A DNA stretch of 64,000 nt from Oxalobacteraceae sp. CFBP 13730 (GCA_014841835.1 JACYUQ010000004.1:930001-994000), one strand, 5' to 3'; counted from the stretch's first letter, positions 33,192-42,739 are shown. Notes: generated by a model from the sequence alone, not told the origin. Translations and numbers: made by a program.

Positions 33192-33992
33192 TCAGGTGCC
33201 CGGACGCAGATGTTGACCTTGCTCGCGACCGCCCCCGCTACCGCGCACCTGTCGCTGGCGTCGCTCCACGTGGCCGTAGGCGCGCGCGTCGGCTGCCTCC
33301 GGCACAGGCGCCTGCGCACCGATGACGCGGTAGAGCGCAGCGCCGAGCAAGGCGCCCGCGATGGGCGCGATCCAGAACAGCCACAACTGCCCCACGGCCC
33401 AGTCGCCGGCATATACGGCGACCGCCGTGCTGCGCGCAGGATTGACGGACGTGTTTGTGACCGGAATGCTGATCAGGTGAATCAGGGTCAGCGCGAAACC
33501 GATTGCCACTGGCGCAAACCCTTTGGGCGCACGCTGGTCGGTCGCGCCCAGGACAATCAGCAGGAAGAACGTGGTCATGACCACTTCGCTCAGCAGCCCC
33601 GCCAGCAGCGAATAACCACCTGGCGAATGCTCGCCGTAGCCATTGGCAGCAAAGCCATTAGCGCTGTCAAAGCCAGGGGCGCCGCTGGCAATCACATACA
33701 GTACGCCGCCGGCGAGGAGGCCGCCGGCGACCTGCGCCACGATATAAGGAAACAGCTCGCGCGCGGGAAAGCGGCCCCCGGCCCACAGGCCGATCGAGAC
33801 CGCCGGATTCAGGTGACAACCCGAGATATGGCCGATCGCGTACGCCATCGTCAGCACGGACAAACCGAAGGCGAGGGCGACGCCGTGCAGGCCGATGCCC
33901 AGTTCGGGAAATGCGGCAGCCAGCACCGCGCTGCCGCAGCCGCTCATGACCAGCCAGAATGTGCCGAGAAACTCGGCGCCGTAGATTTTCAT
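33192..33992 (-). CDS. aqpZ: Aquaporin Z family channel
   Basis: 266-residue inner-membrane water channel with six membrane helices and both NPA boxes (HLNPAVS near residue 63 and SVNPARS near 187). The Arg after the second NPA and HISGCHLNP are typical of AqpZ rather than glycerol facilitators. It is about 35 residues longer than E. coli AqpZ because of a charged Arg/Gly/Gln-rich C-terminal tail. Start 33992 has AAGGAG seven bases upstream; a longer upstream frame to 34301 is not convincing. Single gene with its own terminator. Confidence 0.9.
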   Translation of the reverse strand: MKIYGAEFLGTFWLVMSGCGSAVLAAAFPELGIGLHGVALAFGLSVLTMAYAIGHISGCHLNPAVSIGLWAGGRFPARELFPYIVAQVAGGLLAGGVLYVIASGAPGFDSANGFAANGYGEHSPGGYSLLAGLLSEVVMTTFFLLIVLGATDQRAPKGFAPVAIGFALTLIHLISIPVTNTSVNPARSTAVAVYAGDWAVGQLWLFWIAPIAGALLGAALYRVIGAQAPVPEAADARAYGHVERRQRQVRGSGGGREQGQHLRPGT

Positions 33993-34315
33993 CGTGGTCT
34001 CCTTCGGATCACTATTGCAATGTGAAACAGCAGCCGACAGCAGCGGACACCGGTGGAGAACGTGGTGGCAGTGTCGACGGCCGCAGGTGTTGATAGGACA
34101 CCGTGCGCCACCCGAGGTTCCACGGACTGTGCACCTCGTGTCTGCAGAAAATTGACCGCCCCCGCGTACATTGGCGCTGCACAAACCAGCGCGAAATTTC
34201 GGTGCGCGCCGTACCGTGCGTGCGCGGCGCCGTGCATGATTGGCGCGCTGCCCGACATCGCCGATGGTGCCGGGTCTCGGCCGATTGGCGCTGCTTAACA
34301 TTGACTGGAGAAATC
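33993..34315. promoter_or_regulatory. Divergent intergenic region, no gene
   Basis: 323 bases between the aquaporin gene and the HAF-repeat gene. No convincing frame of its own and no clear promoter pair could be read. It must carry the starts of both divergent transcripts. Confidence 0.35.
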
Positions 34316-35884
34316 ATGCATTGGATGTGGGGGAAGGTGGTGTCGGTTGCCAGCGCCATGCGGTGGCTGGCATGCATGGGCTTGCAGGCAGGGTCGCTGG
34401 TACTCGCGGCAACCAGTCCCGCGCTGGCGCAGCCGGCACCAGCGTCGATCCATGCCGATGGCAGCGCGCGCGTATCGCCTGCTGCCTACCGCGTGATCAA
34501 CCTGGGCACGGGCGCGATCGCGGCCTATCCACGCATCAATGCGTCAGGGCAGGTCGCGTTCTCGCTGATCCATGGCGATCGTACGGACGGCTACTTTTAC
34601 GATGGCAATATCGTACGAGAGATGGGTTCGCTGGGCGGCCGCACCGTGTATGTGAACGACCTGAACGATGCCGGGCAGGTCGCCGGCACCTCGCTCAATG
34701 ACGCTGGCGTTGAGAATGCGTTCGTCTGGAACGTACGCGGCGGCATGCTCGACCTGCGCGCCGCCCCATCCCGTGGTCGTTCGTATGGCTGGGCCATCAA
34801 CAACCGCGGTGTCGTCACCGGTGCGATGGGCGATGCCGCGCATCCGTTTCGCTGGAGCGTTGCGAGCGGTGTCGAAGACCTGGGCGTCACGCCCGGCATC
34901 CCGGCACCTGCGTCCGGCCGCTTGCTGAGCGACGCCGGCCTGGTTGCCGGCGTGACGACGATCGATGACGAGTTCACGCGCGCTTTCGTCTGGACACGTT
35001 CGGACGTGCTCATCGACATCGATACGCTGGGCAGCGTCGAATCGTCACCGGTGGCCGTCGGGGCCGGGGGCGAGGTGGCCGGTAACCGGCTGGCGTCGTT
35101 CGACGACGGCGGCGAGCGCCCGTTCCTGTGGACGCGCGCCACCGGCATGGTGGATCTTGGCACCGGTCGCGGTTCCACCGCATCGGTCATTGCGATGACG
35201 CCCGGCCTGCACATTGCCGGGAGCATCGGGTATCCGGACGGGCGTCAACGAGCGATGTCGTGGACGCGCCAGCGCGGGATGCGCGAACTCGGCACGCTGG
35301 GCGGGCGGACGTCATCCGCGCGCGATGTCAACACCCGGGGCCAGATCGTCGGTTTTGCCGAGGACCGGCTTGGTGCCACGCGCGCCTTCGTCTGGAGCGC
35401 CGCAGGCGGCATGCTCGACCTGAACCGCGCGCTGCGCCATGCGCCGCCGGGCCTCGTGCTGGACCAGGCGCTGGCGATCAATGACAGCGGCGCGATCGTG
35501 GCGGGTTCGAATGCGGGGCTGGTGCTGCTGAGGCCAGAGCGTGGATGCAAGTGCGGGCACACGATCGGGCCGCTTGTCCTGCCTGCGCAGGTCGAGCCGG
35601 GTGTACCGCTGCAGGCGTCGGTCAGCTTCGTCGATGGCGATCGCACCGGCACGCGCAGCGTCGAGTGGGCGTGGGGTGATGGGAGTAGCGGGGCGGCGCG
35701 CAAGATCGTGGAGGCGGACGGCGGCGGCAGCGCGAGCACCAGTCACAGCTTTTCAACGCCGGGCGTGTATGCGGTCACGGCGACGGTGGTGGGGCGCGAC
35801 GGGCGCAGGACGACCGTCAGCCAGACTGTGGTGGTGACCGGTCCGGCGGCGCCGCACGGCGGCACCGCTCCGAGCAGTATTTGA
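34316..35884 (+). CDS. Exported HAF-repeat/PKD protein
   Basis: 522 residues. A signal peptide (to about SPALAQ, residue 40) precedes seven or so beta-propeller-like HAF repeats of about 45 residues. Each has a pattern such as MGSLGGRTVYVNDLNDAGQVAGTS, AFVW and GMxDL; a clear late copy is LGTLGGRTSSARDVNTRGQIVG. The C-terminal 90 residues form a PKD-like Ig fold (VEWAWGDGSSG; HSFSTPGVYAVTATV). A CKC motif (residues 411-413) links the two. It is probably extracellular with adhesive or enzymatic roles unknown. Start 34316 follows TGGAG by five bases. Confidence 0.8.
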   Translation: MHWMWGKVVSVASAMRWLACMGLQAGSLVLAATSPALAQPAPASIHADGSARVSPAAYRVINLGTGAIAAYPRINASGQVAFSLIHGDRTDGYFYDGNIVREMGSLGGRTVYVNDLNDAGQVAGTSLNDAGVENAFVWNVRGGMLDLRAAPSRGRSYGWAINNRGVVTGAMGDAAHPFRWSVASGVEDLGVTPGIPAPASGRLLSDAGLVAGVTTIDDEFTRAFVWTRSDVLIDIDTLGSVESSPVAVGAGGEVAGNRLASFDDGGERPFLWTRATGMVDLGTGRGSTASVIAMTPGLHIAGSIGYPDGRQRAMSWTRQRGMRELGTLGGRTSSARDVNTRGQIVGFAEDRLGATRAFVWSAAGGMLDLNRALRHAPPGLVLDQALAINDSGAIVAGSNAGLVLLRPERGCKCGHTIGPLVLPAQVEPGVPLQASVSFVDGDRTGTRSVEWAWGDGSSGAARKIVEADGGGSASTSHSFSTPGVYAVTATVVGRDGRRTTVSQTVVVTGPAAPHGGTAPSSI

Positions 35885-35984
35885 CATGCTCCCAGTCGCG
35901 CGCCCACTTCTTGCGCCAGGTGAACGGCAACGCGCAGTGGGCGCAGATCTTTGTGGGCAGCTCGGATTTCTTGCGCATTTTCAT
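35817..35984 (-). CDS. DUF2256 zinc-ribbon protein
   Basis: 55-residue basic protein matching DUF2256: KSELPTKICAHCALPFTWRKKW, then KYCSERCRR. Four cysteines (CAHC and CSERC) form a likely zinc site. The function of the family is unknown. Start 35984 (MKMRKK) fits the family's usual beginning although no good ribosome site is visible. Its 3' end overlaps the end of the HAF-repeat gene by 68 bases on the opposite strand. Confidence 0.75.
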   Translation of the reverse strand: MKMRKKSELPTKICAHCALPFTWRKKWARDWEHVKYCSERCRRAAPPDRSPPQSG

Positions 35985-36134
35985 GAATGGATTGTAGCGG
36001 CTGCGGGCGCGCGCCGACATACGGCATCCGTATCGCGACGACGACGTCAGGCGCAGTCGTCAGGTGACACTCGCTCAGCCGGTTTGACCGGTGGTAAGCT
36101 ATCAATATTGTCACCTCATACCCGAAGGAATGCC

Positions 36135-37292
36135 ATGAAGCCGCTGTTCTCCGCCGAAGAAGAAGCGAACGCAGCATCCGCAGCGCCTGGCGCAATGCCA
36201 ACCGCAGTGCCGGCAACCACGGCGCCGGTGCTGCCGCCCTTGTTCAGTCCTGCCGGCACCGACGCGCTGCCGGCATTGCGGCCCGAGGCAAGCGCTGCGC
36301 CGCTGATGCGTGTCGATATCTCTGGCATCGACGACAAGGCCATTGAGTCCCTGGGCGGCGCGACCGGTGCGAGCGTGGCCAAGGTGTCGGCCAAGCTGCT
36401 GGGCACCGTGCGCGCATCCGACGCCGATGTCTTCGGCGCACAGCTGAACGAACTGATCGCCACCGCCAAGGGGCTCGACCCGGCCAAGCTGCGTTCTGGC
36501 GGTCTGATGGCGCGCGTGACGGGCATGTTCGGCTCGGTCAAGGAAAAGATGCTGTCGCAGTATCAGGTGGTCGAATCGCGCATGGACACCTTGGTGACCG
36601 AAATGACGCGCCATGCCAACGTGCATCGCGGGCGCATCAACGATTTCGACGAGATGTACAAGGGCCTGGAAATCTATTACCAGGGCCTGGACGCCGACGT
36701 CAAAAAGGGCGAAGCATGGGCCGCCAAACTGCAGCAGGCTGTCGCCCAGCAGGCGGCGCCGGCCAATGCGTTCGAAGCCCAGCAGGCGACCGAACTGCGG
36801 CGCCGCCTGGAGCGGCTCGAAAAGCGCATCGACGACCTGCGCCGCGCCATGCTGATGGCCACGCAGATGGTGCCGCAAATCCGGCTGTCGCAAGACAATG
36901 CGCGCGCGCTGACCGACACCTTCACCGATATCGTCAACGTGTCGATCCCGGCCTGGCGCAACGTGTTCTCGCTATACCTGCTGCAGCTCGAAGCCAAGCA
37001 GAGCGCAGCTGTGGCCAACGCCGCCTACGATGCGACCGACGCGGCCTTCCGCACCCAGGCCGACATGTTGCTTGAAAATACCGAGACCGTGGGCCGCGTC
37101 AAGCAGCGCTCGATCGTCAGCCTGGAAACCGCTCAGCACGTGCAGACGCAGCTGATGACCGCGTTCGACAAGCTCGAGCAAATCTCGAACGAAGGCCAGC
37201 AGCGCCGCAAGGACGAGCTGCCAAAGCTGCAGGAACTCGAGCGCGAACTGATCACGCGCTTCTCGTCGGCATCAACGCCCGGCGCGCAGTAA
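36135..37292 (+). CDS. telA: TelA-family toxic anion resistance protein
   Basis: 385-residue cytosolic protein of the TelA/KlaA family, linked to tellurite and general envelope or DNA stress resistance. The Ala/Pro-rich first 60 residues are variable. The rest is helical and coiled-coil, with the family core RRRLERLEKRIDDLRRAMLMATQMVPQIRLSQDN and IPAWRNVFSLYLLQLEAK. A GAAGGA ribosome site precedes the start. It is followed after 37 bases by terD and then by an unrecognised gene, as in the Ter stress-response modules described for many bacteria. Confidence 0.9.
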   Translation: MKPLFSAEEEANAASAAPGAMPTAVPATTAPVLPPLFSPAGTDALPALRPEASAAPLMRVDISGIDDKAIESLGGATGASVAKVSAKLLGTVRASDADVFGAQLNELIATAKGLDPAKLRSGGLMARVTGMFGSVKEKMLSQYQVVESRMDTLVTEMTRHANVHRGRINDFDEMYKGLEIYYQGLDADVKKGEAWAAKLQQAVAQQAAPANAFEAQQATELRRRLERLEKRIDDLRRAMLMATQMVPQIRLSQDNARALTDTFTDIVNVSIPAWRNVFSLYLLQLEAKQSAAVANAAYDATDAAFRTQADMLLENTETVGRVKQRSIVSLETAQHVQTQLMTAFDKLEQISNEGQQRRKDELPKLQELERELITRFSSASTPGAQ

Positions 37293-37329
37293 TCACGACC
37301 TGACCCATCACATTCATAAAGGAATATCC

Positions 37330-37917
37330 ATGTCGACCACGCTCGAAACCGGCCACCGCATCAACCTCGAGAAGACGGCGCCGGGCCTGAAGCGCGTTCG
37401 TATCGGCCTGGGCTGGAAGGTCAATGCGGCCGAAGGCCAGGCGTTCGACCTCGATTCATCCGTCTTCCTGTGCAAGAAGGACGCGGACGACCACCCGGTC
37501 ATGATCAGCAACGCCCACTTCGTCTATTACAACCACACCACGTCGCCCGATGGCGCGGTGGTGCACTCGGGCGACAACCGCACGGGCGACAAGGATGGCG
37601 ACGACGAAGTCATCATCGTCGACCTGGCCAAGGTCGAAGCGGCCGTGGTGGAAATGCCGATTGTCGTCACGATCCACGATGCCGAGGTGCGCAAGCAGAA
37701 TTTCGGCCGCGTCAGTGGCGCCTACGTGAAGGTGTACAACGACGACACGGGTGAGACGATCGCGCAATACGACCTGAACGAAGACTACTCGGACAAGACC
37801 GCACTGCAGTTCGGCTCGCTGTACCGCCGGGATGGCGAATGGCGCTTCCAGGCGGTCGGCGCGGGCTTCAAGCTCAATCTGGCGACGTTCATCCGCAAGC
37901 TGGGTGGCACGGTCTGA
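37330..37917 (+). CDS. terD: TerD-family calcium-binding stress protein
   Basis: 195-residue TerD/CABP1-type beta-sandwich. The family signature is clear: RVRIGLGWKVNAAEGQAFDLDSSVFL near residues 22-47, HSGDNRTGDKDGDDE (Asp-rich calcium site, about 80-94), and FGRVSGAYVKVYN plus YDLNEDYSDKTALQFGSLYRRDGEW. It acts with TelA in the Ter system, thought to couple calcium, membrane stress and phage or tellurite resistance. An AAAGGA ribosome site lies upstream. Confidence 0.92.
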   Translation: MSTTLETGHRINLEKTAPGLKRVRIGLGWKVNAAEGQAFDLDSSVFLCKKDADDHPVMISNAHFVYYNHTTSPDGAVVHSGDNRTGDKDGDDEVIIVDLAKVEAAVVEMPIVVTIHDAEVRKQNFGRVSGAYVKVYNDDTGETIAQYDLNEDYSDKTALQFGSLYRRDGEWRFQAVGAGFKLNLATFIRKLGGTV

Positions 37918-37953
37918 GGTCGACTACCCGCGCTGCTCGCCCACCGTTCGCTG

Positions 37954-38829
37954 ATGCCCAAGCCATTTGATTTCGGCGAGGCGGCCGAGGCGCCTCCCGA
38001 TCCGGTCGCGGCGCCGGCCACGCCACGCGCGCTCGATTTCGGCGACACGCATACCGAAGCGGCGCCGCCCGTGCCCCACAGCCCGCCCAGGCCACTGTCA
38101 TTCGACGACTTGCCAGCCGTGCCGGCCGTGGCGGGCACAACCGCAAAGGCTGCGCCCAGGGCGCTGTTCGACAGTGAAGATCATCCGGCGGTGCGCGACG
38201 CACTGGCCATGGCCCGGGCTGATTATCCAGCCTTGTTTGCGCACGCCGAACAACGTTTTGCCGCCTTGTTCCGCCGCATCCTGCCGGTCAGGCTGTCTCT
38301 GGTCACGGAATGGGGCGAGGCCCCGCTGATGGAGCAGGCTGCGCTGCTGCGGCCTGTGACCGAGCTGGTGCTGTCGTTCACGCAGATGGCGGTGCCGGCG
38401 TTGCTCGACGCGGCGCTCGAAACTACCCGCGCGCCGGCGGGCATGTTCGGCAAGTTGTTTCGCCGCGCGACGTCGCCCGTTGAATTCAAGCCAGCCTTGA
38501 CGTCTGCCCGTGCACAACTGGTGCAGCTCATCGCCGACAGCGATGTCGCCACGCGCAATCTGGAAGCGTCGGCGCAAAACCTGAGCCTGCATTCAGCCGC
38601 CCTGGCGGTAGTCTCGACACTGGCCGGCGATTCGGCCGATGTCGCCTTGCTCGACGCGCTCGTGCAGCGCCGCACGCTGCTCCAGCAGGCAGTGCGCCAG
38701 GCGGAGCTGTCGATCCTGCAGATGGGGCAAGTCCGGCAGCAGGCTGCCGAACTCATCGGGCAGGTGTCGTCATTCCTGACGGTCACCTTGCCCGCGATCG
38801 AAATGGCGCAGGCGCAGGGCGGTAACTAG
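37954..38829 (+). CDS. Unrecognised third protein of the Ter operon
   Basis: 291 residues. The first 75 are Pro/Ala-rich with a repeated short motif, (P)(F/L)(D/S)F(G/D)(D/E) (KPFDFGEA, RALDFGDT, RPLSFDDL, RALFDSED), which looks like a set of linear docking peptides. The remaining 215 residues are helical and Ala/Leu/Gln-rich, recalling the TelA coiled coil. It starts 37 bases after terD, in the same operon. No known family. It is probably a TelA/TerD partner. Confidence 0.65.
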   Translation: MPKPFDFGEAAEAPPDPVAAPATPRALDFGDTHTEAAPPVPHSPPRPLSFDDLPAVPAVAGTTAKAAPRALFDSEDHPAVRDALAMARADYPALFAHAEQRFAALFRRILPVRLSLVTEWGEAPLMEQAALLRPVTELVLSFTQMAVPALLDAALETTRAPAGMFGKLFRRATSPVEFKPALTSARAQLVQLIADSDVATRNLEASAQNLSLHSAALAVVSTLAGDSADVALLDALVQRRTLLQQAVRQAELSILQMGQVRQQAAELIGQVSSFLTVTLPAIEMAQAQGGN

Positions 38830-38836
38830 CTGCGGT

Positions 38837-40618
38837 TCAGCTTTTCTTCTGCGCCGCAATCCAGCGATCGGTCGCCGCTTCCAGCACGTCGAGCGGCACC
38901 GCGCCGTGCGACAGCACCTCGTTATGGAAAGCGCGCAGGTCGAAGTCCTTGCCCAGCGTCTTTTCAGCGCGGGAGCGCAGTTCGCGCAGCTTGAGTTCAC
39001 CGATCTTGTAGCTCAGCGCCTGGCCCGGCACCGCGATATAACGCTCGACTTCCTGCACCGCCGTTACTTCGTTCTGCGGCACGTTGTCCATGAAGTAGGC
39101 GATAGCCTGTTCGCGCGTCCAGCCTTTTTCGTGGATGCCGGTATCCACCACCAGGCGCACGCCGCGCCAGATCTCGGCCGTCAGGCGACCGATCCACTGC
39201 CACGGATCGTCATACATGCCGATTTCCTGGCCCAGCATTTCGCTGTACAGGCCCCAGCCTTCCGAAAACGCGGTGCTGCCGCCAAAGCGGCGGAAGGCCG
39301 GCAGGCCGGTCGTTTCCTGCGCCAGGCTGCGCTCGAAGTGGTGGCCGGGAATCGCCTCATGCAGGAAGAACGCATTGGTGGTGAAGCGCGTGCGCGTCTC
39401 GGGCTTGTAGGCGTTGTAATAGAAGATGCCGGGCCGCTTGCCGTCGACGGAGCCGCGCTGGTACGACGCCGGCGCCGCGCTCACTTCGCGGAACGCTTCG
39501 ACCGGGCGGATTTCAAATGGTGCTTTCGGCACGTTCGCGAACAGCTGGCCCACCTTGGCCTCGACCTGCGGCCGCACGCCTTCATAGGCGGCCTGGATTT
39601 CCTCGCGCGACTTGAAGCGCAGCTCGGGCGCATTGTTCAGGTGGTCAAAAAACTGCCTGAGCGTGCCCTTGAAGCCCACCCGCACCTTGGCTTCTTCGAA
39701 CTGGGCGCGGATGCGCGCCACTTCCGACAGGCCAATGTCGTGGATCTGCGCTGGCGTCAGGTCGGTCGTGGTCGACTGGCGCGCGCGGAACGCATACCAT
39801 TCCTTGCCGCCGGGCAGGGCGCCGATGCCGGCCGTGGTGCGGCCGGCTGGCAGGTAGGTGTCGCGCATGAACGCGAGCAGCTTGCGGTTGGCGGGCGCGA
39901 GCTGTTCGCGCACCAGCTTGCCGTATGCGTCGGTCAGGCGCGCCTTGTCGGCGGCGCTGAACGAGGCCGGGAACTTTTTCACTGGGCCCATATAGGTGCT
40001 GGTCGCCAGATCGTCGCTGCCGACACTCTCGAGCTGCGGCAAGACGCGGGTGATCAAGGCCTTCGGCATCACGATGCCCTGCTTGATACCGAGGCGCATG
40101 TCGGCAATCACGTTGTCGACCGCCGGGGCGTAGCCGGCGGCGCGCGCCAGCCAGTTGTCGTAATCCTGGACGGTCTGGAACGGCTGCGTCGAGGCGCCGG
40201 AACCCAGTTGGGCCATCATCAGGTGCAGGCCCGAGAACTGGTCCACCGGCACCAGGTCGGACGGGAAACGCAGGCCGTCGAGCACTTGCTGCAGGCGGTA
40301 GCGCAGCAGATCGTAGCTGATGCGGTCTTCGGCCGGCAGCGGCGCCGGATCGAATTTGGCGCTGGCCGCGAGGTATTTTTCCGACAGCGCACGGCTTTGC
40401 TTGCGTTCCTCGGCCGACGAGACGGGGCCGAAACGGTCGTTGTAGCGCGCATCGCCGTTGAAGGTCGCGGCGATCGGATTTTCGCGCAGGTAGTCTTCCC
40501 AGTAGGCGGCATACAGCTGGTTCATTGTTTCCGGCGTGGCTGGCGTTTTGACCTGGGCCATGGCGGGGAGGGCGGCGCACAGCAGGGTGCACAGAAGCAG
40601 GGGAAGCGAGCGGGTCAT
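38837..40618 (-). CDS. Exported DUF885 metallopeptidase-like protein
   Basis: 593 residues with a signal peptide (MTRSLPLLLCTLLCAALPAMAQ). It belongs to DUF885, a family of predicted zinc-dependent carboxypeptidase-like enzymes. The zinc motif HEAIPGHH lies near residue 400 and GWGLYSE downstream supplies the third ligand. Most of the chain is helical. It should act in the periplasm on peptides. Start 40618 gives the complete signal peptide; the upstream extension is not likely. It ends seven bases from the Ter operon end on the other strand. Confidence 0.88.
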   Translation of the reverse strand: MTRSLPLLLCTLLCAALPAMAQVKTPATPETMNQLYAAYWEDYLRENPIAATFNGDARYNDRFGPVSSAEERKQSRALSEKYLAASAKFDPAPLPAEDRISYDLLRYRLQQVLDGLRFPSDLVPVDQFSGLHLMMAQLGSGASTQPFQTVQDYDNWLARAAGYAPAVDNVIADMRLGIKQGIVMPKALITRVLPQLESVGSDDLATSTYMGPVKKFPASFSAADKARLTDAYGKLVREQLAPANRKLLAFMRDTYLPAGRTTAGIGALPGGKEWYAFRARQSTTTDLTPAQIHDIGLSEVARIRAQFEEAKVRVGFKGTLRQFFDHLNNAPELRFKSREEIQAAYEGVRPQVEAKVGQLFANVPKAPFEIRPVEAFREVSAAPASYQRGSVDGKRPGIFYYNAYKPETRTRFTTNAFFLHEAIPGHHFERSLAQETTGLPAFRRFGGSTAFSEGWGLYSEMLGQEIGMYDDPWQWIGRLTAEIWRGVRLVVDTGIHEKGWTREQAIAYFMDNVPQNEVTAVQEVERYIAVPGQALSYKIGELKLRELRSRAEKTLGKDFDLRAFHNEVLSHGAVPLDVLEAATDRWIAAQKKS

Positions 40619-40790
40619 GGGGTCTCGTGGTGGTCGGGGCGATGCAAGAATAGCATGGGGCTGCCGGGGAATGATCGTGCAGCAGCACGGGTCAGCCCGT
40701 GCACTGACCCGGCGTTGTCGTCGCAGCACAGTGATGACACGACCTGCCTTCGGTACACTCGATGCACGTACAACCGCGGAGCACGACATC

Positions 40791-41489
40791 ATGATGAACA
40801 GTTTGCCGGATCAATTTCACGCGCTGGTCATCGGCGCCTCGGGGACGATCGGCGCGGCCTTTGTCGATCTGCTGGAACAGTCGCCGCGCTGCGCCTCGGT
40901 ACGGGGATTGCACCGCCAGTCGGCGCCCGCGATCGATTTCGGGGACGAGGCCAGTGTCGCCGGGGCGGCGCAGGCGCTCGCCAGCGGACCGCGCTATCAC
41001 CTGATCGTGAATGCAACCGGCGTGCTGCACGACGGTGCAACGATGCCCGAGAAGCGCCTGGCCGACCTGAACTACCCGCAGATGCAGGCAACCTTCATGG
41101 CGAACACCTTCGGACCTGCGCTCGTCCTGCGCTATTTTCTACCGTTGCTGGCAGGCGAGCGCGCCATCATGGCCATGTTGTCCGCCAAGGTGGGGAGTAT
41201 TGGCGACAATCGCCTGGGTGGCTGGTACAGCTACCGCGCGTCGAAGGCGGCCCTGAACATGCTGGTGAAAACCGCGGCGATCGAAGTCGCGCGCACGCAG
41301 AAGAACAGTGTGCTCGTCGCGCTGCATCCGGGGACCGTGAATTCACGGCTGTCGAAACCGTTTCGGGGTGAGATCATCGGGCGACCGGCACAGGCCGCTG
41401 CCGCCGACATGCTGCAGGTACTCGATGCGCTGACACCGGGCGACAGCGGTTCGTTCAGGTCCTATAACGGCGCCGAATTGCCCTGGTAG
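40791..41489 (+). CDS. Short-chain dehydrogenase/reductase (CsgA-like)
   Basis: 232-residue Rossmann-fold oxidoreductase. Nucleotide-binding GASGTIGAA is at residues 15-23, NATGV near 84, and the catalytic Tyr/Lys pair is YRASK at about 150. It resembles the C-factor/CsgA-like SDR group annotated in many proteobacteria; the substrate is unknown. A GGAG site lies nine bases before the start. Single gene between oppositely oriented neighbours. Confidence 0.82.
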   Translation: MMNSLPDQFHALVIGASGTIGAAFVDLLEQSPRCASVRGLHRQSAPAIDFGDEASVAGAAQALASGPRYHLIVNATGVLHDGATMPEKRLADLNYPQMQATFMANTFGPALVLRYFLPLLAGERAIMAMLSAKVGSIGDNRLGGWYSYRASKAALNMLVKTAAIEVARTQKNSVLVALHPGTVNSRLSKPFRGEIIGRPAQAAAADMLQVLDALTPGDSGSFRSYNGAELPW

Positions 41490-41533
41490 GGCGGTTCGGC
41501 CCGGTCGCGCCATGGGGATGCGTACCGAGCCGG

Positions 41534-42112
41534 TCAGCTAGCGAGCTGCGCCACCGGCACCGGCACCGTCGCTTCGATGCGCAAGGCGCCATCGGGGCTG
41601 CGCGCAGCGATGACGATGTCGCCCTGTTCGACGTACTTGCCAACCAGTGCGCGAATATTCACGTCATGGGTCACCAGCACCAGGTTGCCGGGATCCGTGT
41701 AGTCCGCCAGATAGGTGCGCAGCTGCGCCAGCTTGCGCTCGCGCGCTGCTTCGGCGTCCTGGAACATCGAATCGACCATCTCGCTGGGTTCGACCCGGCC
41801 GAACGCGAGCCGGGCGGTGTCCACGCAGCGGCACCAGCGGCTCGACAGCACCGGGCCAAGCGGCACCCCATGCTTGCGAAAGGCTGCGCCGATCCTGGTG
41901 GCATCCGCACGACCCGCCTGCGACAGGTTGCGCTGGGTAGCGCACACGCCGAGCTTGAAACCGGGCGGATCGCCGATGCCCGGCACCGTGGCGGCGTGGC
42001 GCATCAGGATCACGTAGCCGCCGTGCTGGAGCAGCGACCAAGGCGATGTGGCAGCCCCGTCAACGGGCGCTGCGCATGCCGCCAATGTGGCCAGAAAGTG
42101 GCGCCGGTCCAT
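41534..42112 (-). CDS. Exported histidine phosphatase
   Basis: 192-residue branch-1 histidine phosphatase. The catalytic RHA is in VILMRHAAT (about residues 35-43). The second conserved Arg is in SSRWCRC and the second His in VLVTHDVN. The N-terminus MDRRHFLATLAACAAP looks like a Tat-type or simple signal peptide. Substrate unknown. No clear operon partner. Confidence 0.78.
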   Translation of the reverse strand: MDRRHFLATLAACAAPVDGAATSPWSLLQHGGYVILMRHAATVPGIGDPPGFKLGVCATQRNLSQAGRADATRIGAAFRKHGVPLGPVLSSRWCRCVDTARLAFGRVEPSEMVDSMFQDAEAARERKLAQLRTYLADYTDPGNLVLVTHDVNIRALVGKYVEQGDIVIAARSPDGALRIEATVPVPVAQLAS

Positions 42113-42196
42113 GAGGGCTCCTGGTGGCGGGGATCGTTGGATGGGTTGGATGATCGGCTGGCAGGCGTCACGCTGCTACACGTCACGCCGTACACA

Positions 42197-42739
42197 TCAT
42201 TTCGCTGGCGCATCCAGAAAGAAAATGGCGTACACCTTGGCGCCGGATTTCTCGGTCGGCTTGTCGATCTGGATCTGCGCGCAATCCTGCGCCACCAGGC
42301 TGCGCCAGTTGACGACGCCTGCATTGGCAAATACCGAATTGACCTTGCATGCCAGGCTCATGTCGAGCGCCAGGCGGGCATTGCGCTGCTCTGTTTTTGC
42401 ATAGTTGACGCCGCGGATCTCGATGCCGAAGGCGCTCATCCATGGTTCCCACAAGCCCAGTTCCACACCCTGCACCATACGGCCCAACATGGTCTCCAGC
42501 GACAAGCCTTTCTTGACGACGGCGCGCAGCAATTGCAGTGACGGCGCTTCGCGAATGTCGATGCTGTGCTTGCCCGCGCCGCTGTCGCCGATGGCCTTCA
42601 GCTCCTTCGAAAAGGCGGCGTCGCGCTCGGTGTAGTCGCGCATGCGCTGGTAGAACTCGACGTCGAGGAAGGGATTTTCAGTCCGGCCGGCAGGGGCCTC
42701 GGCTGGCTGGCGGGCGGAAGGCTGTTTTTTATTGGTCAT
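42197..42739 (-). CDS. Hypothetical cytosolic protein
   Basis: 180 residues with no membrane segment or signal peptide. The N-terminal 30 residues are charged and disordered; the rest is a mixed helical domain containing IDIREAPSLQLLRAVVKKGLS and LGLWEPWMSAFGIEI, with a central Cys (SLACKVNS) and another in VAQDCAQI. I do not recognise a family. Start 42739 is the first plausible ATG. It stands 84 bases from the phosphatase gene, reading the same way, so co-transcription is possible. Confidence 0.6.
   Translation of the reverse strand: MTNKKQPSARQPAEAPAGRTENPFLDVEFYQRMRDYTERDAAFSKELKAIGDSGAGKHSIDIREAPSLQLLRAVVKKGLSLETMLGRMVQGVELGLWEPWMSAFGIEIRGVNYAKTEQRNARLALDMSLACKVNSVFANAGVVNWRSLVAQDCAQIQIDKPTEKSGAKVYAIFFLDAPAK

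Noticed and set aside
38906..41371. An 821-codon plus-strand frame spanning the DUF885 gene and the SDR gene
   Set aside because: It runs across two well-supported genes in other frames and has no domain.
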